Positions 1-7,912 of a DNA stretch of 28,554 nucleotides are shown here, in pieces; position 1 is the first letter of the stretch, and the number at the start of each line of letters is the position of its first letter. The translations under genes were made by a program, and so were the position numbers. The stretch comes from a virus. The notes beneath the pieces are model-generated. The model was given only the letters and a program-made list of their open reading frames with translations. It was not told where the DNA came from and made no database searches. The stretch is taken from positions 1 to 28,554 of the IMG/VR virus record IMGVR_UViG_3300045007_000024. One strand, 5' to 3'.

Positions 1-142
1 CGGTCTCTTCGGCATTCTCGGGCGAGGCCGTCAGGAAGGCGATCGCCTCGTCCTTGCCCACGTACTTGCCGCCGGCTGCCTCGACGCGGCTCTTCAGCGC
101 GGACCAATGCAGTCCGGCCAGGTCTTCCTTGGTTTCCATCAT
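1..142 (-). CDS. Small late protein of unknown function (C-terminus cut by window edge)
   Basis: Only the first 47 codons are inside the window. The start is a double ATG (142 and 139) preceded by a clear GGAG ribosome site about 5 bases upstream, which supports translation. The visible part is acidic and probably helical, with an LxxLHWSxLK-like stretch near residues 8-17. I do not recognise a family. It is the last gene seen in the leftward late transcript, so it is probably a head, head-tail joining or tail-related protein, but nothing in the fragment proves that. Confidence 0.6.
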   Translation of the reverse strand, partial: MMETKEDLAGLHWSALKSRVEAAGGKYVGKDEAIAFLTASPENAEET

Positions 143-154
143 CTGCTCCTTTGT

Positions 155-355
155 TTAAAGCGGCTGGCGATGAACCAGCCCGGTTTCGGCAACCTGCTTG
201 CCGGAAGTCTTGGCCTCGTCGGCGTAGCTCTCGTGCGTGCGCGCCGGAGGACGGTTGTCTTCGATGCCGTAGTCGCGCTCGTGGGTCATACCTGGGGTGC
301 GCGTCCGCTCATCGTCGAGCAGCAGCACATCCAGGCATCCGGTGTTCTTGCCCAT
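155..355 (-). CDS. Small hypothetical phage protein (66 aa)
   Basis: The reading frame is open further upstream to a TTG at 376, but the ATG at 355 has a good AGGAG site 7 bases before it, so I chose that start. The product is hydrophilic with many charged residues (DDERTRTPG near residue 15, THERDYG after it) and no membrane segment, cysteine cluster or repeat. It follows an intrinsic terminator immediately downstream of the gene at 417-593, so its expression probably needs read-through by late transcription. Family not recognised. Confidence 0.55.
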   Translation of the reverse strand: MGKNTGCLDVLLLDDERTRTPGMTHERDYGIEDNRPPARTHESYADEAKTSGKQVAETGLVHRQPL

Positions 356-366
356 GTCCGTCTCCT

Positions 367-398
367 GAAAAAACAAACGGGGGCGCGCGGCCCCCGTT
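367..398 (-). terminator. Intrinsic terminator inside the late operon
   Basis: On the minus strand an 8-bp perfect stem (AACGGGGG with CCCCCGTT, 376-383 and 391-398) with a 7-base loop is followed by a T-rich run at 375-367. It lies between the genes at 417-593 and 155-355 in the direction of late transcription, so it would block downstream late genes unless read through. Confidence 0.8.
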
Positions 399-416
399 CG
401 TCGTTGCGGCAGGCGG

Positions 417-593
417 TCAGCCCTTGAAGGTGAAGTTGCCCTTGTCGGTCTTGACCGTGCTCGAAGTCGAAGCCGGGCGCTGCGACTCCTCGCCGGTTTC
501 GCCGCGCAGCGGCTTCTTGACGTCGAACTTCTTCTGCTCGGTCAGACCGAGCTCTTCGGCATTCGCCATGCTCTTGCTTTCCATTTCAGCCAT
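417..593 (-). CDS. Small hydrophilic phage protein (58 aa)
   Basis: An ATG at 593 is preceded by AAGGAG at normal spacing. The product is rich in Lys, Glu, Ser and Thr, begins with Met-Ala-Glu, and has no hydrophobic segment. It looks disordered apart from a short C-terminal stretch (TDKGNFTFKG) that could form a beta strand. It lies just downstream of the probable decoration protein and directly upstream of an intrinsic terminator. Family not recognised; a small head-associated or assembly protein is only a guess from position. Confidence 0.6.
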   Translation of the reverse strand: MAEMESKSMANAEELGLTEQKKFDVKKPLRGETGEESQRPASTSSTVKTDKGNFTFKG

Positions 594-603
594 GGTGTTC
601 TCC

Positions 604-975
604 TTAGAACCAGTCGATGATAACGATCACAGACGCCACACCGGCAGCGCCGGCGCCAGTAGCGGCAACCAGCGTGAGCAGCAGGTCGGTATCGGTGATG
701 CTGTCCTCGGTGAAACTGGTCGCGGCAACCGATGCGCCGGCGGCGGTCGTGCCGAGGTTGAGCGTTGCGTACTTGTCCAGCGTGCCACTCTTGCCGAGCT
801 TGACGATCGGCTTCGTGGTGCCGCCGGCGCAAGTCGTTGTCACGGCCGCCTGGATATCACGCAGCCGGCCACGAGAACAACCAAGCGGCGCCTTGATGGC
901 ATGCGTGGCATCCGCCGACGCGAAGCTGTTGCCGGTGATGGTGATAGTTTGGGTCAGGGGGTTGCTGTAGCTCAT
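604..975 (-). CDS. Probable capsid decoration (cement) protein, 123 aa
   Basis: The frame is open further upstream, but the ATG at 975 has an AGGAGATC site 5-6 bases before it and sits in the short gap after the major capsid gene. The sequence is Thr/Ala/Gly-rich and alternates short hydrophobic runs in a beta pattern (TITITGNSF near residue 11, LLLTLVAATG and VASVIVIIDWF near the C-terminus), with almost no helix-forming stretches. A small all-beta protein next to the major capsid gene is the usual position for a jelly-roll cement protein, as in BPP-1-like phages. The function is inferred from position and fold pattern, not from a specific motif. Confidence 0.55.
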   Translation of the reverse strand: MSYSNPLTQTITITGNSFASADATHAIKAPLGCSRGRLRDIQAAVTTTCAGGTTKPIVKLGKSGTLDKYATLNLGTTAAGASVAATSFTEDSITDTDLLLTLVAATGAGAAGVASVIVIIDWF

Positions 976-994
976 GTCTGATCTCCTTGAGCGA

Positions 995-1939
995 TTAGGC
1001 GGCAGACGCCCACTTGACGATGCGGGACTGCGCGGCGACGGTATGCACCAGGGCGAAGCCCTCCAGCGCGTACCACGCCACACCCTTGTCTCGGCCGTAG
1101 TCGCCAGGGATCTTGCCGCGAATCTCCGGCGGGCAGACGATAGCTTCCATCACGGTGTCCTCACCGAAAAAGAAGGCTTCGTCGGACTTGGCGTTCGTCC
1201 AGGCTTGCGACGCGATGGTGGTCTGTTCGAAGAAGCGGATGCCCTCGTAGGAGCGCCCAACCTCGCCGTTCAGGACCATGCGGAAACCCTCGGGGACGTA
1301 GGAATGCACGCTTTCCAAATCGTCCTTGACCTGGCGGAAGGTCGTCGGACGGCCGATGGCGCGATAGTTGCCATCGCCATAGACGGGGATGTTGCGTTCC
1401 TTCATCTGGTCGGCGATCAGTTTGACGTGGGTCTTGTTCATCGCCAAGTTGTTGGTCGCCGTCGCCGTGCCGGTGAGTTCCAGCGTGATCGCAGTCGCGC
1501 TGTTTCCGCTGGCCGGCGTGACGGTCAGTTTCGTGGCGGCGAACTGCGCGCGGGCCTCGGCCTCGAACGCCTTGTTGGCGTCGTTCTTCAGCGCCTTGTG
1601 GATGATGTTCTTCACCGGATGCAGCGACAGATCATCAAGCTTCCCGGAATACGGGACGCTGTTGCCGAACTCGTAGATCGTTCCGGAGCCTTGCGTGATC
1701 GTGAAACTGGTTTCCGGCATCTTCTGTGTTTCGTCGAGCCGGCCACCCTGGGTCGAGACATCGGAGTAGATGTTCCAGTGGAAGGTATCGCCCTTGCCGT
1801 AGCCCTTGTCCGTGAAGTCATCGGCGTCGCAATGCTGCTGGAAGCGCGACATCGGCTGAAGTGCCGAGCGAATGACGCTGGAAAGCTGGTCGGAATACAT
1901 GTAGCCGCCAGCGGTATTGGTTTCCCATACTTGAGGCAT
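995..1939 (-). CDS. Major capsid protein (N4 gp56-like family pattern), 314 aa
   Basis: This forms the icosahedral head shell. The protein has an N-terminal segment of about 35 residues, a central alpha/beta body and a C-terminal part containing the runs FFEQT (about residue 233), FFGEDTVMEAIVCPPEIR (about residues 252-270) and DKGVAWYALEGFALVH, ending with a basic-aromatic IVKWASA. I recognise that C-terminal arrangement as typical of the N4_gp56-type capsid family. Length fits. The gene starts at an ATG preceded by AAGGAG and is directly downstream of the scaffold-like gene and upstream of a small beta protein, the normal scaffold-capsid-decoration order. The capsid call is strong; the exact family is recall. 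Confidence 0.85.
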   Translation of the reverse strand: MPQVWETNTAGGYMYSDQLSSVIRSALQPMSRFQQHCDADDFTDKGYGKGDTFHWNIYSDVSTQGGRLDETQKMPETSFTITQGSGTIYEFGNSVPYSGKLDDLSLHPVKNIIHKALKNDANKAFEAEARAQFAATKLTVTPASGNSATAITLELTGTATATNNLAMNKTHVKLIADQMKERNIPVYGDGNYRAIGRPTTFRQVKDDLESVHSYVPEGFRMVLNGEVGRSYEGIRFFEQTTIASQAWTNAKSDEAFFFGEDTVMEAIVCPPEIRGKIPGDYGRDKGVAWYALEGFALVHTVAAQSRIVKWASAA

Positions 1940-1948
1940 GATTTCTCC

Positions 1949-2995
1949 TTATTCGAGCCCGCGCTGCTTGCGCAGGTCCGAAACGTATTGACTGCGGGAT
2001 TGAGGCGGTGGCGCCGGACGATTCGCCGCGCGCGCCGATCCACCTCGGATAGTGGTTTGCGAACGCTTTGCATCCAGCTTTTCAGTCGTGCTGGAAGTAG
2101 GCGCTGCAGTTCTCCCGCCAATCCAGTTGCGAACACGGGTCGCGGCTTCGTCGATGATCTTCGCGGGCGACCAATCGGGGTGCTCGCGCTGGACCTCTTT
2201 CGTTTTGCGATCCGTCATCACAAGGAGTTCGGGGTCTTCGGCAATGTCCGGGTAGTCGGATGCAAAGCTGTCGCGCTTCTCAAGGCGCTCGCGCTCGAAC
2301 ACCTGAAAGCGCTTCTGATGCTCATTGCGCTCGATTTCCTGTCTTGCCTTCTCGGCAGCCTTGCTCGCGATCTCGTCGGCGTCAGGGGTAGCGGATGAAT
2401 TCCGCGCCGCCTGCATCTTCACGAGAAGGTCGTCGGCGGCATCCATATCGCCGTCGGCCAGAGCCTCGTGATACCTGCGAGCCAAGTCCTTCATCGCGCC
2501 CGCATCTTCGGGTGGCGATGCCGCGGGCCGCTGCTGAGCCCGCTGTCGTTGAATTTCTTCTTCCTGCTGATGCAATTGTTGGGCGCGAGCATTGATCTGC
2601 GCCTCGAGTTCGTTGGCTTGACGCATCTTCGCGCTCGCCTGATTGAGAAGTTCGGATGCCGCAGCGTTCTTCTGATAGGCGTCGACGCCGCCTGCCGCTT
2701 CTACCTTGGCGCGAGGAACGCGGCGTTCCTTGCCGTTCACCTTGACGGTGATCTCTTCGTCCTGTGGCCGTTCTTCCTCAGGCGGCTTAACCTCTTCCTC
2801 GTCGGCATGAGCAGAACCGTCGATCTCTTGCCGGCGAAGCTCGGCATGCCTGGCATAGATTGCGGCGCGCGGATCGTTCGGGTCGATCTGCGTCTCGTCT
2901 TCGGGCTTCGCGCCGCCAATGTCGAGCGGTTCCTGCTTTGCCTCGACCTGAACGCCGGCTTCGTCGTTATCGATGGTGGTCTGCTCTTGCGTCAT
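1949..2995 (-). CDS. Probable scaffolding protein, 348 aa
   Basis: The product is very acidic at the N-terminus (EEEV and PPEEERPQDEE within residues 65-80), followed by a long charged, Ala/Gln/Glu-rich region (about residues 120-260) with heptad character, and a basic, Pro-rich and Ser-rich tail. There are no cysteines or hydrophobic core runs. This composition (acidic disordered head, coiled-coil body, basic tail that can bind coat) is typical of phage scaffolding proteins. The gene ends 9 bases before the major capsid start. It is the first gene after an intrinsic terminator. A fused protease is not visible. Function is inferred from composition and position. Confidence 0.7.
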   Translation of the reverse strand: MTQEQTTIDNDEAGVQVEAKQEPLDIGGAKPEDETQIDPNDPRAAIYARHAELRRQEIDGSAHADEEEVKPPEEERPQDEEITVKVNGKERRVPRAKVEAAGGVDAYQKNAAASELLNQASAKMRQANELEAQINARAQQLHQQEEEIQRQRAQQRPAASPPEDAGAMKDLARRYHEALADGDMDAADDLLVKMQAARNSSATPDADEIASKAAEKARQEIERNEHQKRFQVFERERLEKRDSFASDYPDIAEDPELLVMTDRKTKEVQREHPDWSPAKIIDEAATRVRNWIGGRTAAPTSSTTEKLDAKRSQTTIRGGSARAANRPAPPPQSRSQYVSDLRKQRGLE

Positions 2996-3027
2996 TGCCT
3001 GCTCCTTGCCGTCCCTGCGGATGGGCG

Positions 3028-3053
3028 AAAAAAAGCCCGCCGAGAAGCGGGCT
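3028..3053 (-). terminator. Intrinsic terminator upstream of the scaffold gene
   Basis: On the minus strand AGCCCGC (3053-3047) pairs with GCGGGCT (3040-3034) around a 6-base loop and is followed by a run of Ts (3033-3028). It sits between the gene at 3079-3378 and the scaffold gene, pointing in the late direction. With the one at 367-398 it suggests that late RNA polymerase is made termination-resistant. Confidence 0.85.
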
Positions 3054-3078
3054 GGTTGGTGGTTCCGTTTCCTTGGAG

Positions 3079-3378
3079 CTAGCCTGAATGGCGCCCCATG
3101 TCCTCGGTTTCCTTCAGTTGTTCATAGGCGGCGCGCCCGCCTTCGATTGATTCCCGCATCCAGGTCAGGAACATCGCGGCGACATGGATGCGGTTGCGAA
3201 TCTCGCGGCCAAGTTCGATGTCTTCAGGCTTGGCGTCGATGAGTTCGTTCGTCGCGACGTCGATTTCGTCCTGGGCCTTCTTCTGCAGGAACCGGCCGAG
3301 CGGAGTCCGCATGAAGGCTTCGGCATCTACGCCCATCTTGGCGATGGACAGCAGTTCATCTTCTTCGTGGCGGCTCAT
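3079..3378 (-). CDS. Hypothetical helical phage protein (99 aa)
   Basis: A charged, largely helical protein (EEDELLSIAKMG at the N-terminus, then FLQKKAQDEIDVATNELID near residue 30). It has no cysteines and no membrane segment. Its ATG overlaps the stop of the upstream zincin-like gene (ATGA), so the two are translationally coupled. The position between portal and scaffold genes suggests a head-assembly or packaging accessory role, but I do not recognise a characterised family. Confidence 0.65.
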   Translation of the reverse strand: MSRHEEDELLSIAKMGVDAEAFMRTPLGRFLQKKAQDEIDVATNELIDAKPEDIELGREIRNRIHVAAMFLTWMRESIEGGRAAYEQLKETEDMGRHSG

Positions 3379-3698
3379 TTCGCTTCAAGCATAAGTTGCG
3401 ACAGCATGTAGCAGAACGGCTCTCCATTTGCTGCTCGCGGGTCGATGTCTGCAAGCTCGAACACATGCAGAATGACATGCGAAAGCTCATGCGCTAGATA
3501 GCTGCGGTTCTTCGCCCATACAACATAAATCGGACAACGCGTTTTCTCATCGTACTTCCCGGACATGCGCCCGTTCTTGCCTTCAGTGAGAGCAGAATCA
3601 TTCTCGCCAAAAAGCTTCTTGTATTCTCGCTGATACTCAGAATGAGTGACGCAGACTTTTACCGTTCCAAAGTACGGGCGCAGAGAAAGCGTCTTCAT
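3375..3698 (-). CDS. HExxH zinc-peptidase-like protein in the head module (107 aa)
   Basis: Around residues 68-74 the protein reads AHELSHVILH, an HExxH zinc-binding motif with a following hydrophobic helix. A downstream E/Y region (NGEPFCYMLSQLM, about residues 91-103) could supply the third ligand, as in small gluzincin and ImmA-like proteins. The N-terminal part is a beta-rich domain. The gene overlaps both neighbours by 4 bases (ATGA) and sits between portal and scaffold. Small metallopeptidase-like proteins are found in many phages with unproven functions; a role in head maturation is inference from position. It could instead act on host proteins. Confidence 0.6.
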   Translation of the reverse strand: MKTLSLRPYFGTVKVCVTHSEYQREYKKLFGENDSALTEGKNGRMSGKYDEKTRCPIYVVWAKNRSYLAHELSHVILHVFELADIDPRAANGEPFCYMLSQLMLEAK

Positions 3699-5875
3699 CT
3701 CTGAAATGCCTCACCAGCCGGCGCCCTGCCCTGCGGCTCCATTGCCGGCAGCGCTACCTGCTGGACCTGGCGCGCGCCGATCGACAGTTCGCGCTGCGTG
3801 CGCAGCTTCATGGCGTCGCGCATGATCGCCGCCTTGATGGTCTGGAATGCAGTCCTCTCTTCTGCGGTGAGCTTCGCGCCTTCGAGTTGTGCCTCAACCT
3901 GCGCGATCGACTGCTGCAGCATGCGGTCGAGCTCATTGTCCTGCATCTCGGCGTCAAGCTCCATCTTCGTCCTGATGGTCTCGCCTTTCTGGCGAATCGT
4001 CTCGACGGCCTTGCGGCCCTCGACCTCGAGTTGTCGATTTCCGAGTTCTTGCTGGAGCTTCTGGATCATCTGCTGCATCTGCGCGATGCGCGGGTCTTCG
4101 CCCTGCTGACCGAGTTGCGGGAAGAAGCGTTCGGCACCCTTGTAGCCGAGCGCGCCGAATACTTCTGTCGCCATCTCCTTGGTGTCCAGGCCCTGCAACA
4201 GGCCCGGGGCGAAGCCGGCGACTGTCTTCATGCCGAGCGCCAGGCGCTCGATGCGTTTCTGCGGATTCGTGGCGCCGAAACCGACGTTCACGTTCACCGT
4301 CACCATTCCCTGCAACATGGCATCGGTCACGCGATCGATGCCGAATTTCTGGAGCAGCTGCGCACGCTGACCGGCGACGGCCAGGACAATCTCGTCCGTC
4401 TCGTAGGCTTGCTCCATGCGGACGAGTTGCTTCAGCACCGGCTCGACCCATGTCTCGGCGAATACCCGCAGCTGGTATTCGGTCATCACGTTGGAGTCGT
4501 TCGATAGCATTTCCATGCCGCCGACCGTCTCGTTCAACTGGCGGTTCGACTGCACAGATCCAGGCGAGAAAGTACCGGCCAGCTCGTCGTAGTCCAGGCT
4601 CACGCGGTCCTGTTCGGCGTAGGCCGATCCCGTCACATCGCCCGGTGCGTCCCAGCGTATGTCGGCGTTGATGTCGTCCACCAGCGTCACGGAACCCGGC
4701 ACGTTCCGCGTCAGGCTGCGGTAGTCGATGTTTGCCGTGCGCTTGGCGAAATAGCGCTTATTCATGGCCAGCGCGACGTTGTCGCGGCGCTGGTTGCCGA
4801 CGTCGTTCGCCTCTTCCTGCAGTGTTGCCGTGAGCTCGTTGAGGCCGGGAGGAATCGGCTTGTGAGCCTCAAGCACGGCGAAGCCCATCACATAGGGACG
4901 CTCCTTCGGCCGCAGATGACGGTACTCATGGCGCAGCAGCACAGGATCGGAAAGCCGCAGGTCTGTTCCCAGCGTGTAGAAAATCCAGTCCTCGCCGTCC
5001 TGACGAATGATGTTGCGATGCACGAAAACAGTGTCGAAATCCGCAGTGGCGTGCGTGACGTCCATGCTGTCCTGACGCTTCTTGCCGTCGCGCGCCGCAC
5101 GAATCGTGTCGTACTGATTCGCGCCGGCTTGCTGAATCTCGCCGTCGCTGTACTCGATCCACTTGCCGTCGGCCATCTTCTCCTTGATATCGCCGATAAA
5201 CATCGGAATCAACTCGATGACGTAGGGCGTCGTTCCCATCGGATCGGCCCAGTCGGCCGCCGGCGAGATGCGCAGGTTCTCGATCGCCACCAGATCGATG
5301 CGCGGCTTGTCGCTGACGATGCGGCCGACCTCGCGAACCGCCGGCTGCCCTGCCTCGGTCAGAATCGAGTTTCCGTTTTCGTCGATCAGCGGATATTCGT
5401 CGGTGCGCTCTTCGAATTCCCATGTCTGGTGCGACACGACGACGCCGACGTTGAGCGCGTTCTGGTAGGCGCCGATCACGGTCAGGAACCACGGAATCGA
5501 GTCGTCGAGGCGATAGTTCAGCAACTCGGACAGCACGGCGGCCGACACCACCTGGCTCTTGTCGTTGCTGTTCTCGGCAGTGACGGATACCATGTCCGAC
5601 GTGCTGAAGAACGCCACGGCCGCCGCAGCTTCGTTGCGACGTATCGTCGCGCGTGTCTTCGGACGAAACCCCTTGGCGCGGAACTTGTAGCTGTCCGAGT
5701 AATACTTGCTGCCTGGAGCATGGCGGTTCGAGAAATGCGCCAACGCCTTCTCGATGGATGGACGCAGGCTGGCATCGAACCAGTCTGACGACTGCACGTA
5801 TGCGTCGCGCGCCATCGTCAGCCAGGCGTCGTCCTGTGGCTCCGCGACCTGGTTGGCGACTTGCGGTTCGTTCAT
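3695..5875 (-). CDS. Portal protein (P22-type length, 726 aa)
   Basis: This forms the dodecameric DNA gateway at one capsid vertex. It starts at the ATG at 5875, one base after the stop of the upstream gene; the frame is open further upstream but that stretch is coded by the neighbour in another frame. The N-terminal two thirds are alpha/beta with an early WLTMARDAY helix and GTTPYVIELIPMF about residue 220. The C-terminal part (about residues 590-690) is a long Gln/Glu/Lys-rich coiled coil, as expected for the barrel of podovirus portals. Length is close to the 725 residues of P22 gp1, and the gene follows the terminase genes. The last base of its start region lacks a strong ribosome site, so coupling to the upstream stop is likely. 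Confidence 0.85.
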   Translation of the reverse strand: MNEPQVANQVAEPQDDAWLTMARDAYVQSSDWFDASLRPSIEKALAHFSNRHAPGSKYYSDSYKFRAKGFRPKTRATIRRNEAAAAVAFFSTSDMVSVTAENSNDKSQVVSAAVLSELLNYRLDDSIPWFLTVIGAYQNALNVGVVVSHQTWEFEERTDEYPLIDENGNSILTEAGQPAVREVGRIVSDKPRIDLVAIENLRISPAADWADPMGTTPYVIELIPMFIGDIKEKMADGKWIEYSDGEIQQAGANQYDTIRAARDGKKRQDSMDVTHATADFDTVFVHRNIIRQDGEDWIFYTLGTDLRLSDPVLLRHEYRHLRPKERPYVMGFAVLEAHKPIPPGLNELTATLQEEANDVGNQRRDNVALAMNKRYFAKRTANIDYRSLTRNVPGSVTLVDDINADIRWDAPGDVTGSAYAEQDRVSLDYDELAGTFSPGSVQSNRQLNETVGGMEMLSNDSNVMTEYQLRVFAETWVEPVLKQLVRMEQAYETDEIVLAVAGQRAQLLQKFGIDRVTDAMLQGMVTVNVNVGFGATNPQKRIERLALGMKTVAGFAPGLLQGLDTKEMATEVFGALGYKGAERFFPQLGQQGEDPRIAQMQQMIQKLQQELGNRQLEVEGRKAVETIRQKGETIRTKMELDAEMQDNELDRMLQQSIAQVEAQLEGAKLTAEERTAFQTIKAAIMRDAMKLRTQRELSIGARQVQQVALPAMEPQGRAPAGEAFQR

Positions 5876-5876
5876 G

Positions 5877-6239
5877 TCATCCACGATCAGGCACCAGTTC
5901 GCTGCGGAAGTTGCGCGGTGCGGCGCGCAGGCTATCCATGGCCACGCTGACACGCTGACTGCGCGATATCCGGTAGCGCTCCAGCAATTCTCCGCCGGCA
6001 CGCACCACCTTGCGGCCTTCCGGGTCGATCTTGGCGATGTGCATCAGGAACCCCCAGCGGCCGGACAGTGCCATGTTCGTTACCTCGACTGTTCCTCCCT
6101 TCTCATTCACCGTCACGCGCCACATGCCAGCGAATGCCGGATAGGCTGACTCCAAGCGTGCAATCAGGTTGTTGGCCAGCGTCTGCGCCGCACCGGAAAG
6201 ATTGATGCCGGCGATGTCGGTAATGATCTGAGGAAGCAT
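5877..6239 (-). CDS. Hypothetical phage protein between terminase and portal (120 aa)
   Basis: Its ATG overlaps the TAA of the upstream 53-aa gene (TAATG). The N-terminal third is hydrophobic and helical (ITDIAGINLSGAAQTLANN), the middle has a beta-like GMWRVTVNEKGGTVEV segment around residues 38-53, and the C-terminal third is basic (ELLERYRISRSQRVSVAMDS). The position between large terminase and portal is often taken by small packaging accessory proteins, but I do not recognise a named family. Confidence 0.65.
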   Translation of the reverse strand: MLPQIITDIAGINLSGAAQTLANNLIARLESAYPAFAGMWRVTVNEKGGTVEVTNMALSGRWGFLMHIAKIDPEGRKVVRAGGELLERYRISRSQRVSVAMDSLRAAPRNFRSELVPDRG

Positions 6240-6400
6240 TAGTTCTCCTGCTGATACACGCCGCCAAACTCTTCAGGCGACTTGAACTGGCGTCCATTGC
6301 TGAACTCGTAGGCAACCGGCTTTTCACTCAGTTTCTCGCCTTCGACTTCTTTGCAGAGCGCCGACCAATCGAAGTCTTTGGTGCTCACGCCATCAGCCAT
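6239..6400 (-). CDS. Small hypothetical phage protein (53 aa)
   Basis: A strong GGAGGTGG site lies 5 bases before the ATG at 6400, directly after the large-terminase stop. The product is acidic and hydrophilic, with a DFDWSALCKEVEGEKL helix at residues 9-24 and an aromatic YEFSNGRQFKSPEEFGGVY segment after residue 30. It ends in a TAATG overlap with the next gene. No known family. The strong ribosome site and tight packing make it a convincing small gene in the packaging block. Confidence 0.7.
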   Translation of the reverse strand: MADGVSTKDFDWSALCKEVEGEKLSEKPVAYEFSNGRQFKSPEEFGGVYQQEN

Positions 6401-7912
6401 TTAAGCCACCTCCGGATAAAGTTCTGCCTCGCTGACCACCTGGTGCGTCGTGAATCCAGTTGCCCCTGTTCGCAACGCATCGGATCCGTGCGAGGCCCAG
6501 TTGTGCAGCGGGCCCTTCTTCCATGTACCGGCGTTGTCGTCCCATTCCTTCTGGTAGTTATCCAGCGACCGGATGCCGTCCGCGCAGTTCTGCTCGTCGA
6601 TCCAACACGTCATCAGGAATGCGCGCACCGACTCGATGCCGTCCAATACTTCCTCGAGGTTTTTCGGCCGAGGAACCTTCTCGATCGGTTTGATGCCCAG
6701 GTTCTCTGCCGCCTCCTTGCGAGACAAGCCGTTGTTGCCGAGCTCGCGCACGCTGATGTCGTGCGGCATGTAGTGCGTTCCGTACAGGTAGCCCCTGTCC
6801 CGCAACACCCTGGCGTAGTGCTGAATTCCCTCTCCGCTGTTCTGGTAGTAGTCGATCAGGCGATTCTCCAGCCCGACGCGCTGGTGGAACCAGATCGTCA
6901 TGCTGTCGTTCATGCCGAGATCCCAGAACGTGTTCACCGGAAGCGCGGGCTCCCACGGAACCTCGCGGAGCCTTCCTTTGCTGCGCAGGTAGGTCATCTG
7001 CGTACCGTAGAAGGCCCCTTCGATGGCGACTTCGAAGGCTTCATCCGGCGTGCTCGGGAACTCCTGCTTCATCTCCTCGCCCTGCTCCTCCGCTTTCTTG
7101 ACATACCAGGCCATCTGCTCTGTGTCGAGCGTGATACCGTGCTTCGCCTTCAGCTTGGCGAAGTAGTCGATGTGCTTCGCCTCAAACACCACGCCGGCCG
7201 GATCGATCCGGTAGCGCTGGTCCTGCCACCAAGCGAAGAAATGGAACTTGTAGTCCATCTTCGTCGGCGCCTTTCCTGCTTCAAGCAGCTTGCGAGAGCG
7301 CTGGCAGAGCTCGTAGAACTCACCGGCGCGCCCCTCCGCCGTGCTCTCGACAAACACGAAATGCCCGGCATGCACGGCATTCAGCGCGCCAGTCCTGATC
7401 TCCTGCGCCTTCTCCGGGTACTTGCGGCAAATCTTCCCGTACTCGGAGACATGCAGGTACTGCAGCGTTCCGGATCGCATCGACGTTCCGACGCGGATGC
7501 TGCTGTTGTTGCTCAATAAGAGCTCGCCGGCGTCGTTCTTGATCGCCCGCCGCTCGGCCTTCAGCCATTCCGGCAGGTTGTCGTAGGCAAACTTGATCTT
7601 GTCGCGGAAGAACACCAGCGCGTCTTCCTTGTTGTGCGCGATCACGCCCGCCCGGACGTTGCTGTTGAACAAACATCTGTCCAGGATGAAAATCTGGATG
7701 AATGTCGTCATGCCCAACTGGCGGGCCTTCAGAATCACGTTCAAGAACCACATGTCGCGCAGCAAACGACGCTGCGCCCAGTTCAATCGAAACCTGACGC
7801 GCCTGCCGCCGGTATCTGTGATGTAGTACAGGTTGTCCAGGCGCCAGATCGGATCGCCTAGTTTTGCCTTTACCTCATCAACCTGCCGCCGGGAGGCCGG
7901 TGTCTGTTCCAT
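6401..7912 (-). CDS. Terminase large subunit (503 aa)
   Basis: This is the ATP-driven packaging motor and nuclease. Residues 62-70 read KARQLGMTT, the terminase-type Walker A. LHVSEYGK (about 153-160) is Walker B with catalytic Glu157. VFVESTAEG (186-194) is the coupling motif. The C-terminal RNase H-like nuclease begins with FWDLGMNDS at about 329-337, with Asp331 as a likely metal ligand, and ends with HGSDALR, a typical third acidic site. It overlaps the end of the small-subunit gene by 35 bases. The order small terminase, large terminase, 53-aa protein, 120-aa protein, portal is a standard packaging block. All core motifs look intact. Confidence 0.95.
   Translation of the reverse strand: MEQTPASRRQVDEVKAKLGDPIWRLDNLYYITDTGGRRVRFRLNWAQRRLLRDMWFLNVILKARQLGMTTFIQIFILDRCLFNSNVRAGVIAHNKEDALVFFRDKIKFAYDNLPEWLKAERRAIKNDAGELLLSNNSSIRVGTSMRSGTLQYLHVSEYGKICRKYPEKAQEIRTGALNAVHAGHFVFVESTAEGRAGEFYELCQRSRKLLEAGKAPTKMDYKFHFFAWWQDQRYRIDPAGVVFEAKHIDYFAKLKAKHGITLDTEQMAWYVKKAEEQGEEMKQEFPSTPDEAFEVAIEGAFYGTQMTYLRSKGRLREVPWEPALPVNTFWDLGMNDSMTIWFHQRVGLENRLIDYYQNSGEGIQHYARVLRDRGYLYGTHYMPHDISVRELGNNGLSRKEAAENLGIKPIEKVPRPKNLEEVLDGIESVRAFLMTCWIDEQNCADGIRSLDNYQKEWDDNAGTWKKGPLHNWASHGSDALRTGATGFTTHQVVSEAELYPEVA

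Noticed and set aside
974-2398. Long plus-strand ORF of 474 aa opposite the capsid and scaffold genes
   Set aside because: It is the antisense shadow of two well-supported minus-strand genes in high-GC DNA; it has no ribosome site and its composition is unlike a real protein.
6443-7519. Plus-strand ORF of 358 aa opposite the large terminase
   Set aside because: Antisense shadow of the terminase gene, which has all catalytic motifs.
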